Source: Alkalicoccobacillus murimartini
Lineage (GTDB): Bacteria; Bacillota; Bacilli; Bacillales; Bacillaceae_D
NCBI RefSeq assembly: GCF_030813245.1
Contig: NZ_JAUSUA010000005.1
Location: 62,001-126,000 of the forward strand
Reading direction: 5' to 3'
Length of the DNA stretch: 64,000 bases
Each line of letters opens with the position of its first letter. Position 1 is the stretch's first letter. Under the pieces are notes generated by a model, which saw nothing but the letters and a program-made list of their open reading frames with translations, was not told where the DNA came from and did no database searches. Below, piece by piece: positions 1-7,290 of this stretch. The translations under genes and the position numbers were made by a program.

Positions 1-326
1 CGGTGTTTGGCAATCAGTTGGTACAGCTTTTCTCTCCATGAACGTGGAATCACATATGCGAGTAATAATACTCTCCACCTCAAAGGAAGTTTCCGAACGA
101 TTTTTAATACAGCATCTGAGTGTGTATAAGCTTGGTCATTCTCAATCACGATCATAGAATCGACATCCCCGATTGCATACGTTTCCATCAACTTCTGACC
201 TTTTTCCGATTGAATGGAGCAGAAGTAGTAATATTTATTCTGATCTCGCTTAATAATAAAATCTACGCCTTTGTTACACAAATTACACACTCCATCAAAT
301 AAAATAATTCCTCGCTGATCCTTCAA
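1..326 (-). CDS. DCC-family (DUF393) thiol-disulfide oxidoreductase, 3' end cut by window
   Basis: The product begins with a strand and loop reading ILFDGVCNLCN. This is the D-G-x-C-x-x-C signature of the DCC/DUF393 family, whose members are predicted thiol-disulfide oxidoreductases of poorly known role. About 108 residues are visible, and the C-terminus lies off the left edge. I chose the TTG at 326 because an AGGAGG sits 9 nt upstream; an in-frame GTG at 335 would overlap that site. The later part (residues roughly 75-108) is basic and aromatic, as is usual for the family. A second, different DCC protein is encoded near 62 kb. Family assignment is firm; substrate and partner are unknown. 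Confidence 0.85.
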   Translation of the reverse strand, partial: MKDQRGIILFDGVCNLCNKGVDFIIKRDQNKYYYFCSIQSEKGQKLMETYAIGDVDSMIVIENDQAYTHSDAVLKIVRKLPLRWRVLLLAYVIPRSWREKLYQLIAKH

Positions 327-565
327 TGAACTCACCCTCCTACTCTTATATTCTTATTAGTTTATTATAACAAAAATGAATCTCCTCCCAAAATCCTATG
401 ATTATCTAATCAAATGCTTTATCTACCTACACAGTCCTATGAACTTATCCTCAGCTAATCTCACATTCTTACATAGTAGATAAGCGTTCCGACCCTTTTT
501 TTACAGACTAGAAATTGATAGAATGAAGCCTAATGAGTATTTCTAAGAAAAGTTGGTGAACCTAT
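327..565. other. intergenic region before mreBH
   Basis: This AT-rich gap separates the divergent DCC gene and mreBH. It should hold both promoters. I could not find a convincing sigma-A pair for mreBH. I looked for a SigI-type promoter, known for B. subtilis mreBH, and saw only a partial GACCC element near 490-495 without a good -10. Nothing else is supported. Confidence 0.4.
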
Positions 566-1573
566 ATGTTTTCAAATGCAGAGATTGGTATTGATTTAGG
601 AACTGCAAATATTCTTGTATATAGTAAAGATAAAGGGATTATTCTAAATGAGCCTTCTGTTGTAGCACTAAATACAGAATCGCGTGATGTACTTGCAGTA
701 GGAACTGAAGCTAAAAATATGGTAGGTAAAACGCCCTCTCATATTGTAGCTGTTAGACCTCTTAGAGACGGGGTTATTGCGGACTTTGATGTAACAAGCA
801 GTATGTTAAAAGCCATTATGAAAAAAGCGAGCAAGCAACTTGGTCTATCACTACGTAAACCAAATGTTGTTGTCTGTGCGCCATCTGGTTCAACATCTGT
901 TGAACGCCGCGCAATTCTTGATGCGGTTCGTAGCTGTGGAGCCAAAAATGTTCATGTGATTGAAGAGCCTGTTGCTGCAGCAATTGGAGCAGACCTTCCA
1001 GTGGAAGAGCCGACTGCCAATGTTGTAGTAGATATCGGAGGCGGAACTACAGAAGTAGCCATCATTTCTTTTGGTGGAGTGGTATCTTGTAATTCCGTTC
1101 GTATTGGTGGAGATAAGCTTGATGAAGCCATCATTCAACATGTGCGTAAACATTACAATGTCCTAATTGGTGAGCGCACAGCAGAGTCAATTAAAATGGA
1201 AATAGGCTATGCACCTATTGATCATGAAGTATTAAGTATGGAAGTTAGAGGTCGTGACCTTGTGAATGGTCTTCCTAAAACAGTGGCCCTTCAATCTGAT
1301 GAAATTCGTCACGCCATTAGTGAACATATGCTTCAAATTCTTGAAGCTGTTCGCTCAACATTAGAAGACTGCCCTCCAGAGCTAAGTGGAGATATTGTGG
1401 ATCGTGGTGTATTAATTACAGGCGGTGGTGCACTACTTAATGGTATTCAGGAATGGTTATCACTTGAAATCTCTGTTCCCGTTCACATTGCGCCAAACCC
1501 ACTTGAATCAGTGGCCATTGGTACTGGACGCTCTCTAAAATTTATCGACAAACTTCAAAAAGCAACTGTATAA
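566..1573 (+). CDS. mreBH: MreBH, actin-like rod-shape protein
   Basis: This is a bacterial actin of the MreB family that polymerises under the membrane and guides lateral wall synthesis; in B. subtilis MreBH also positions the autolysin LytE. The length, 335 residues, equals that of B. subtilis MreBH. Visible ATPase elements are the phosphate-1 loop [12 protein letters not shown] (residues 8-19), the phosphate-2 loop [15 protein letters not shown] (about 149-163) and the adenosine loop [11 protein letters not shown] (about 284-294). The opening [19 protein letters not shown] is typical of MreBH rather than MreB or Mbl. It stands alone, without mreCD or minCD, as MreBH normally does. A strong terminator follows directly. 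The start has a modest GTTGGTGA site upstream. Confidence 0.95.
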   Translation: MFSNAEIGIDLGTANILVYSKDKGIILNEPSVVALNTESRDVLAVGTEAKNMVGKTPSHIVAVRPLRDGVIADFDVTSSMLKAIMKKASKQLGLSLRKPNVVVCAPSGSTSVERRAILDAVRSCGAKNVHVIEEPVAAAIGADLPVEEPTANVVVDIGGGTTEVAIISFGGVVSCNSVRIGGDKLDEAIIQHVRKHYNVLIGERTAESIKMEIGYAPIDHEVLSMEVRGRDLVNGLPKTVALQSDEIRHAISEHMLQILEAVRSTLEDCPPELSGDIVDRGVLITGGGALLNGIQEWLSLEISVPVHIAPNPLESVAIGTGRSLKFIDKLQKATV

Positions 1574-1579
1574 GGTTAT

Positions 1580-1608
1580 AACCACCGCGTCATTGCGGTG
1601 GTTTTTTT
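1580..1608 (+). terminator. rho-independent terminator of mreBH
   Basis: ACCACCGC (1581-1588) pairs with GCGGTGGT (1595-1602) around a 6-nt loop, followed by seven T. The convergent small gene ends inside the T-run at 1607, so the hairpin may serve both directions, though the T-tract favours the plus strand. Confidence 0.92.
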
Positions 1609-1843
1609 AATGACTTCTTTTTCTATTTTGATAAGCTTCAATGGTATCCATTTCTTCATTTAACTGAATCTCCATTTCCACTAAATCTTGAGTCACTACG
1701 ATCGGATCATTTTCAGACCATCGAACGAAATACACAAAGTAGTATCCATTTATTTTACAAAAAATAACTGGAGATTCAGAAAACCGATCATAGATTGCTT
1801 TCATCTTTCCTTTTTTCTGATAGGAATAGGAAATAAGTTTCAT
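1607..1843 (-). CDS. conserved-looking small protein of unknown function, 78 aa
   Basis: I do not recognise this protein. Translation from the ATG at 1843 gives a soluble product opening MKLISYSYQKKGKMKAIYD. It has a basic N-terminal half, a run of aromatic residues (KINGYYFVYFVRW, about residues 31-43) suggesting a beta-sheet, and an acidic C-terminal helix. I chose 1843 because a GGAGG lies 7 nt upstream; the ATG at 1849 would be only 1 nt from it. It is convergent with mreBH and ends inside that gene's terminator. No signal peptide or membrane segment is visible. Confidence 0.6.
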   Translation of the reverse strand: MKLISYSYQKKGKMKAIYDRFSESPVIFCKINGYYFVYFVRWSENDPIVVTQDLVEMEIQLNEEMDTIEAYQNRKRSH

Positions 1844-1927
1844 AATCATTCCTCCACTTGTTTTTCCTTTCCCTAAATATTCGCTAATGTAACCTAAATT
1901 ACAGCAAAATCTATTTCCCGGGCAACA

Positions 1928-1963
1928 ATAAAAAACAGGAGCATCTGGTCGATGCTTCCTGTT
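1928..1963 (-). terminator. terminator of ectD
   Basis: On the minus strand a 12-bp stem, AACAGGA plus GCATC pairing with GATGC plus TTCCTGTT with one bulged base, is followed by a run of six T. It lies 14 nt past the ectD stop. Confidence 0.88.
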
Positions 1964-1976
1964 ATCTCAATAAAAG

Positions 1977-2912
1977 TTAATTAACTTCTTGCTTACCCAC
2001 TAAAGAGTTTGAAGGTACAGCTTCAATGGCTTTGTTGTTATCACGATTTGCTAAAAACTCTGGTCTTGGTTTCTGACCTGAATAAGGTTTACCAATTTTG
2101 TTCTTAATCGAGTTAAACACAAAAAATACATTACTTCGTGGATATGGGGACAAATTCCCGTTTGATCCGTGCATCGTGTTGCTTTCAAAGAATAGTACAG
2201 ACCCTGCTGGTCCTGTCGCCCGATCAATACGCCCTCCTGCTTTTTCTGTTAACCAACTTAGACTTTCATTATCTGGTGTGCCTGCTTCCTGTTTTTGCAG
2301 AGAAGATTTGAAGTTATCATCAGGTGTGGCCCCAGCGCAGGAAACATACCATTTATGTGAGCCTGGGATCAACATAAGTGGTCCATTGAACTCATAATTA
2401 TCTGTTAGGATAATAGAGCAGCTCACAGCCCGCATATGCTGCATCCCATCTTCAACATGCCACGTCTCAAAATCTGAGTGCCAATAAAATTCTTTCCCTT
2501 TAAAGCCAGGTTTAAAGTTAATTCTTGATTGATTTATATACACTTGACTGCCTAACAGTTGCTCAGCAATTTTTACAATACGCTCATTTTTCGCTAGCAT
2601 TTCAAAGAAACCACTATCTTTGTGAATCTCAAATACAGAACGAATCTCGTTACTGCCTGGTTCTTTAATAACATCAGCCGTATCTTTAGATTGATTGTCT
2701 TTCATCGTTTTTTCAAGCTCTTCTGTCATCAGCTTCACTTCTTCATCCGTGAATAACTTTTCCTTCATCAAATATCCGTTCTCTTCATATGACTGAAGCT
2801 CTAGTTGATTAAGGGGTCCTTCACCGTTCGAATGAATAATTGGATCTTTTCTTTCTTTAATACTTGCTGCACTACTTACCCTTGAAGGATACAAATCAAT
2901 GTTCATGTCCAT
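1977..2912 (-). CDS. ectD: ectoine hydroxylase EctD
   Basis: EctD is a non-haem Fe(II)/2-oxoglutarate dioxygenase of the PhyH superfamily that converts ectoine to 5-hydroxyectoine in the cytoplasm. The hallmark EctD stretch FYWHSDFETWHVEDG is present (residues 142-156). The iron facial triad is H145, D147 and H248 (in TMHGSNGN), matching the spacing in characterised EctD (about 300 residues; here 311). One position that is usually Pro just after this motif is Gln (EDGMQ). The start has AGGAGG 8 nt upstream. No ectABC genes are in the window, so ectoine must come from a distant locus or from uptake. The gene is monocistronic, with a terminator downstream. Confidence 0.95.
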   Translation of the reverse strand: MDMNIDLYPSRVSSAASIKERKDPIIHSNGEGPLNQLELQSYEENGYLMKEKLFTDEEVKLMTEELEKTMKDNQSKDTADVIKEPGSNEIRSVFEIHKDSGFFEMLAKNERIVKIAEQLLGSQVYINQSRINFKPGFKGKEFYWHSDFETWHVEDGMQHMRAVSCSIILTDNYEFNGPLMLIPGSHKWYVSCAGATPDDNFKSSLQKQEAGTPDNESLSWLTEKAGGRIDRATGPAGSVLFFESNTMHGSNGNLSPYPRSNVFFVFNSIKNKIGKPYSGQKPRPEFLANRDNNKAIEAVPSNSLVGKQEVN

Positions 2913-3096
2913 CTTACTTACCTCCTAGTAAACGCCCGAGTTGGTTATTTTGTTCATGCAAATTTTATGTGGATATCTCGGTTGTAGAAATACACTATTC
3001 GACAGTAAAAATGCTGTCGTCACCACTAAAATAAATAGCAGCACCAACACATGTTCATTGTGCAATCCCTCCCTTATTTCAACTACACTGTATACA

Positions 3097-3122
3097 GAAC
3101 CCTTTCACAATTAATAGTAAAC
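3097..3122 (-). promoter_or_regulatory. possible SigB-type promoter upstream of ectD
   Basis: On the minus strand GTTTAC is followed 14 nt later by GGGTTC, close to the general-stress sigma-B consensus GTTTAA-N12-14-GGGTAT. It lies about 185 nt upstream of the ectD start. The -10 element has two mismatches, so this is only suggestive. The rest of the gap 2913-3240 shows nothing I can support. Confidence 0.25.
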
Positions 3123-3240
3123 ATGCTTTTCTGACAAATTATGCTGTAAGTACGCTCATGGCGGTAAAAATTTTTTTATGAAAAGTGGATGAGCTAATGG
3201 CTCCTCCTTTTGCTAAAAAGGATCTAATTAAAAAACAACA

Positions 3241-3270
3241 AAAAACGACCCTATATTTAGGATCGTTTTT
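3241..3270 (-). terminator. terminator of the fructose operon
   Basis: AAAAACGA (3241-3248) pairs with TCGTTTTT (3263-3270), extended inward by CTA/TAG with one mismatch around a 4-nt loop. A T-rich tract follows on the minus strand. It lies just after the fruA stop. Confidence 0.85.
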
Positions 3271-3283
3271 CTTGTTTTATATA

Positions 3284-5209
3284 TTATTCTTCTACTACTT
3301 TCTTTTTGAGAATACCAAGCAGAATAGCTGTGAGAATTGCACCTAGTACTACTGCTAGTAGGTATAGAAAAGCATAGTGCGACCAAACTGGAGGACTATT
3401 TACAAGTCCCATTACGAATATACCACCATGTGGAGCAGGAAGAAGGATTCCAAAGAATGCTGTTAGTCCACCTGCTAAAGCCGAACCAGCAATTGCCGCC
3501 GGAATTACACGAAGAGGATCAGCCGCCGCAAAAGGAATTGCTCCTTCTGTTATAAATGAAAGTCCTAGTAGATAATTCGTTAAACCAGATTGACGATCCT
3601 TTTTAGAGAACTTACTACGGAAAAACGTTGTTGCAAGTGCAATTCCGATAGGAGGCGCCATTCCGCCAGCCATTACTGCAGCATGAGGTGCAAGATTTCC
3701 GGCTTCAATCATCGCAATACCAAATGTAAATGCAGCCTTGTTTACAGGTCCGCCCATATCCACGGCCATCATCCCACCAAGAATCACACCTAAAATAATC
3801 ATGTTTGCGGTACCTAATCCGCTTAACCAGTTCTGTAACCCCAGGTTAATACTTGCAAGCGGTGCAACAAGTAAAAGCATCAGCATACCTGATACAAATA
3901 AGTTAAGCACAGGTGTAAATAATATATTTCCGATTCCTTGAAGAATCTGTGGTAAAGCATTAATTAATTTACGAACAAGTAAGGCGATATACCCTGCAAG
4001 AAAACCTGCAATCAAACCACCAAGAAATCCAGCCTCCCCATTCATTGCAATCATACCAGCCACTAAACCAGGAGCAAATCCAGGACGGTCTGCAATACTC
4101 ATCGCGATAAAAGCAGCCAGAACAGGTACTAATAGTTTAAAAGCAGTACCTCCTCCGATTGTATCTAGCATCTCTGCAAATGTACCTTCAGCATTAATAC
4201 CACCAAACAAGAACGAAAGGGCAATTAATATCCCGCCACCAATAACAAATGGAAGCATATTGGATACACCATTCATAATGTGTTTGTAAATTCCTAGACC
4301 TTTTTTACCTGAATCAGATGAATCTGATCCTCCACCTGCATTTCCAGATCCTTTATAGATCGGTGCATTTTCTGATAAGGCTCTGTCAATCAAGTCCTTT
4401 GGTTTACGTACACCGTCTGCAACAGGTGCTTGAATGACTTTTTTGCCTGCAAAGCGGTCCATCTCAATTTTTGTATCCGCTGCAACAATGATTGCATCTG
4501 CTGCTTCAATCTCGGCAGCTGTTAATTTATTTTTGACTCCACCAGATCCGTTTGTCTCAACTTTAATTGAGATACCCAGCTCTGCAGCTTTACTCTTTAA
4601 TGCATCTGCTGCCATATACGTATGCGCGATTCCAGTAGGACAGCCTGTCACCCCTAAAATACGAGGGCTATCTGATGATGTAGAGCCAGTTGAAGCCTTT
4701 TCGCTTTGTTTCGCCGCCTCCGCTTCAGCCTCAGCCGCTTCTTCCGCTTCCTTCTCAGCATCCTTCTGATCAATAGCTGATAAGATTTCTTCTTCTGTTG
4801 ATGCATGAAGGATTGTTTGGCGGAACTCGTCATCCATCAAAAAAGTAGTTAAACGTGAAAGAGTCGCTAAATGCTCGTTGTTTGCCCCTTCACTTGCTGC
4901 GATCATAAAGAATAACTGACTTGGCTGACCATCCAATGCTTCGTAATCGATTCCTGCTTTTGAACGACCAAACCCAATCGCTGGTGTCCGTACTGCAGAT
5001 GTTTTAGCATGTGGAATGGCAATACCCTCGCCTAACCCTGTTGTACTTTGCGCTTCTCGCGCCAAAATGGCTTCTTTATATGCTTGTTTGTCATTCAGAC
5101 GCCCCGCTTGACTCAGCTTATTAACTAATTCATCAATCACTGCATCCTTAGTTGACGCTTTTAGATTTAAAATCATTGTATCTTTTTTTAGTAGTTCTGA
5201 GATCTTCAT
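3284..5209 (-). CDS. fruA: fructose-specific PTS enzyme IIABC
   Basis: This membrane permease takes up fructose and phosphorylates it to fructose-1-phosphate using phosphate from HPr. Domains in order are: IIA (residues 1-145) with active-site His67 in GEGIAIPHAKT; an acidic, Ala/Glu-rich linker (about 150-180); IIB (about 183-285) with active-site Cys190 in LGVTGCPTGIAHTYMAA; a Gly/Ser-rich linker; and the multi-spanning IIC (about 305-636). The length of 641 fits the single-chain Bacillus FruA. It is the last gene of fruR-fruK-fruA, 37 bp after fruK, and is followed by a terminator. It should be repressed by FruR and relieved by fructose-1-phosphate. Confidence 0.96.
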   Translation of the reverse strand: MKISELLKKDTMILNLKASTKDAVIDELVNKLSQAGRLNDKQAYKEAILAREAQSTTGLGEGIAIPHAKTSAVRTPAIGFGRSKAGIDYEALDGQPSQLFFMIAASEGANNEHLATLSRLTTFLMDDEFRQTILHASTEEEILSAIDQKDAEKEAEEAAEAEAEAAKQSEKASTGSTSSDSPRILGVTGCPTGIAHTYMAADALKSKAAELGISIKVETNGSGGVKNKLTAAEIEAADAIIVAADTKIEMDRFAGKKVIQAPVADGVRKPKDLIDRALSENAPIYKGSGNAGGGSDSSDSGKKGLGIYKHIMNGVSNMLPFVIGGGILIALSFLFGGINAEGTFAEMLDTIGGGTAFKLLVPVLAAFIAMSIADRPGFAPGLVAGMIAMNGEAGFLGGLIAGFLAGYIALLVRKLINALPQILQGIGNILFTPVLNLFVSGMLMLLLVAPLASINLGLQNWLSGLGTANMIILGVILGGMMAVDMGGPVNKAAFTFGIAMIEAGNLAPHAAVMAGGMAPPIGIALATTFFRSKFSKKDRQSGLTNYLLGLSFITEGAIPFAAADPLRVIPAAIAGSALAGGLTAFFGILLPAPHGGIFVMGLVNSPPVWSHYAFLYLLAVVLGAILTAILLGILKKKVVEE

Positions 5210-5246
5210 AAAAGATCCCCCTTTCCCCCGTTTATGTTCATTCGTT

Positions 5247-6161
5247 TTATTTGAGCACAGTTATTTTTACTTGTTCCATCAGCTCTTCAACATGCGACAA
5301 CTCACAAAATCCTTTAGAAAAAGCAGTCGAGCTACCTGAAGCTACTGCGAAGCGAAATGCTTCTTCTAACGAGACATCCTTATGACTTGCAGCTAGAAAG
5401 CCAGCTAAAGTTGAATCACCAGCACCTACAGAATTTTGTACCGTTCCTTTTGGCGTTGTTGCAAATAATACCTGTTCCTTTGTTCCAAGAACTGCTCCAT
5501 CACCAGCAAAAGTGACAAATACATAGTCAATTCCTTTAGCAGTTAGTTCCTTCACATAGGGAAGAGATTCTTCTGGTGTGTTAATTTCTGCACCTACTAG
5601 TTCCGAAAGCTCATGATGGTTTGGTTTAATGAATGTAGGTGCCGCTTCAACAGCGTCAATCAAAGGATGTCCGCTCGTATCAAGAAATACCTTCACACCA
5701 TTTTTCTTCACTCGATGAATCCATTCTGTGTAAATGTTTTTTTCCAAAGAGCCAGGCACACTGCCTGCAAGGACAAGAATGTCCGATTCTGTTAATCGGT
5801 CAAGCTGCTCATTTAATTGAGATAAATGACTTTGCGTAATTTCTGGTGATGTACCATTTAGCTCAGTTTCTTCCGTGCCTTTCATTTTAATGTTGATTCG
5901 TGTATCTCCATCAACCTCTACAAAGCTTGTTTTAATATCTTCTTCCTGTAACGTATGAATAATATAGTCACCTGTAAATCCACCAATAAAGCCTAGAGTT
6001 TGACTAGAATGACCAAGTCTTTTTAACACGCGTGATACATTAATTCCTTTACCTCCAGGAGCTTTGTGCTCTTTCCTGGATCGGTTCACCTGACCTGGTT
6101 TCAGGTCATCCAGCTCCACAAAATAATCAACAGCCGGGTTAAGTGTGACCGTGTATATCAT
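5247..6161 (-). CDS. fruK: 1-phosphofructokinase
   Basis: FruK phosphorylates fructose-1-phosphate to fructose-1,6-bisphosphate in the cytoplasm, linking the PTS to glycolysis. It is a PfkB/ribokinase-family protein of 304 residues. Visible signatures are APGGKGINVSRVLKRLG (residues 34-50), which binds sugar, and the C-terminal PfkB motif NSVGAGDSTLAGFLA (243-257), whose D249 is the catalytic base. Its ATG overlaps the fruR stop by 4 bp, so the two are translationally coupled. Tagatose-6-phosphate kinase is the main alternative for such kinases, but fruR and fruA on either side settle the call. Confidence 0.95.
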   Translation of the reverse strand: MIYTVTLNPAVDYFVELDDLKPGQVNRSRKEHKAPGGKGINVSRVLKRLGHSSQTLGFIGGFTGDYIIHTLQEEDIKTSFVEVDGDTRINIKMKGTEETELNGTSPEITQSHLSQLNEQLDRLTESDILVLAGSVPGSLEKNIYTEWIHRVKKNGVKVFLDTSGHPLIDAVEAAPTFIKPNHHELSELVGAEINTPEESLPYVKELTAKGIDYVFVTFAGDGAVLGTKEQVLFATTPKGTVQNSVGAGDSTLAGFLAASHKDVSLEEAFRFAVASGSSTAFSKGFCELSHVEELMEQVKITVLK

Positions 6162-6913
6162 ATAGAAACCACCTTTATATCTGTTATTTCTCTGTATTTT
6201 TCCTGCAGTTGCTCATCAAGAAATGAGCTTGTAAGCAATGTTACTTCGTGTAACTCAGCAAATTTTGCAAAAGAAAGCTCACCGAACTTCGTATGGTCTG
6301 CTAGCACATAGCTTTGTCTTGAACGCCTTTTCGCATACGCTTTAACAAAAGCTTCTTGTGGATCAGGTGTTGTACAGCCATCTTCAGGTGTAATCCCGTT
6401 TGTTCCGAGAAATGCTAAATCAAAACGAAACGTTTCAAGCGTCTCAATGGCACTTCTGCCAACAAAAGCCCGTGTGCCTGGTTTGACCTGACCACCTATC
6501 ACATGTGTTTCAATACCTGCATCAACGAGTTCTACAACATTTGTTAATCCGTTTGTTACAACGACTACTTGTTTTTCTTTTAGAAAAGGGATCATTTCTA
6601 CAGTAGTTGTTCCAGCATCTAAGAAGATACAGTCCCCCTTTTCAACAAATGTTGACGCGAACTGAGCGATTTTACGTTTTTCCTGACTGTTTTTGAATGA
6701 TTTCTCAACGACAGTAGGCTCTGTTCGTTTCTTTTGAAAAAGTGTAGCCCCTCCATGAATGCGCTTTAATTTCTTTGCATCTTCAAGCTCCGTTAAATCT
6801 CGGCGGATCGTTGATTCAGATGCTCCAGTCGCTTCAATTAATTCATGAAGCTTTACTATATTTCGTTCTTTAATTAAATGAACAATCATTTCTTGACGTT
6901 CCACAGTAAGCAT
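6158..6913 (-). CDS. fruR: FruR, DeoR-family repressor of the fructose operon
   Basis: A 251-residue DeoR-type regulator. The N-terminal helix-turn-helix spans about residues 4-56 and contains the family signature GASESTIRRDLTELE. The C-terminal part is the ISOCOT sugar-phosphate sensor domain, with GTTTVEMIPFL and LGTNGI motifs. It heads the operon and probably autoregulates it by binding four 10-bp direct repeats overlapping the promoter -35 at 6954-6993. Fructose-1-phosphate is the usual inducer in this family. Length and organisation match B. subtilis FruR. Confidence 0.94.
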   Translation of the reverse strand: MLTVERQEMIVHLIKERNIVKLHELIEATGASESTIRRDLTELEDAKKLKRIHGGATLFQKKRTEPTVVEKSFKNSQEKRKIAQFASTFVEKGDCIFLDAGTTTVEMIPFLKEKQVVVVTNGLTNVVELVDAGIETHVIGGQVKPGTRAFVGRSAIETLETFRFDLAFLGTNGITPEDGCTTPDPQEAFVKAYAKRRSRQSYVLADHTKFGELSFAKFAELHEVTLLTSSFLDEQLQEKYREITDIKVVSI

Positions 6914-6941
6914 TTCATCACCTCTATCTCTCGTCGAACAT

Positions 6942-6993
6942 AGTATACCTCTTTAAACAATCATAATCAATCATAAATAATCAAAAACATTCA
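6942..6993 (-). promoter_or_regulatory. fruRKA promoter with four 10-bp FruR operator repeats
   Basis: On the minus strand TTGATT (6970-6965) and TATACT (6947-6942) are separated by 17 nt, a near-consensus sigma-A promoter. Four abutting 10-bp direct repeats cover the -35 and upstream DNA. On the plus strand they read TAAACAATCA, TAATCAATCA, TAAATAATCA and AAAACATTCA (6954-6993). Direct repeats at one-turn spacing are typical of DeoR-family operators, so FruR binding is the likely function. Confidence 0.75.
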
Positions 6994-7049
6994 TCCGAAC
7001 AAAATAATTAGATCCTTGTAACTTATCAAATCCTTTTAGGGAGTGTTTC

Positions 7050-7217
7050 CAAGAGGAATATGAGCATAATCAAGACACTTCAGATTTCATCAAGTAGCAG
7101 GTACGTTAACCAAGAGAACCCTCCAAAGTAGCAAGACTGTATCGAATTTATTAAGACCGAACCCCTGTTATCAAGAAATCCGCTTCTTCTTCAAGAAAGG
7201 TCACTCATCTACCAAGA
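7050..7217. repeat. helically phased short-motif array (CAAGA family), nine units
   Basis: The pentamer CAAGA, or a one-base variant, begins at 7050, 7071, 7091, 7111, 7132, 7152, 7172, 7192 and 7213. Every step is 20 or 21 bp (mean about 20.4), close to two turns of B-DNA. Only the pentamer and a preceding AT-rich base or two are shared; the remaining 15 bp of each unit differ. The array lies between the yfmR terminator and the fruR operator region. No reading frame crosses it convincingly. Function unknown; compare the array at 60.06-60.37 kb. Confidence 0.7.
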
Positions 7218-7238
7218 CCTTTAAGCATCAAACACTAC

Positions 7239-7274
7239 AAAAAACAAAGTGAGCACGTTACTGCCCACTTTGTT
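7239..7274 (-). terminator. terminator of nos-yfmR
   Basis: ACAAAGTGAGCA pairs with TGCCCACTTTGT with one mismatch, followed on the minus strand by a T-run. It lies just downstream of the yfmR stop. Confidence 0.88.
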
Positions 7275-7290
7275 TACAGGAGAATGAAAC

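Noticed and set aside
3197-3346. 49-codon ORF opening MAPPFAKKDLIKKQQK with a hydrophobic middle
   Set aside because: It runs through the fruA terminator and into the fruA 3' end on the opposite strand, with only a weak binding site; the hydrophobic run comes from the T-rich terminator.
4434-4769. 111-codon plus-strand frame inside fruA
   Set aside because: Its Ala/Ser-rich translation is the antisense of the acidic Ala/Glu linker and IIB region of fruA.
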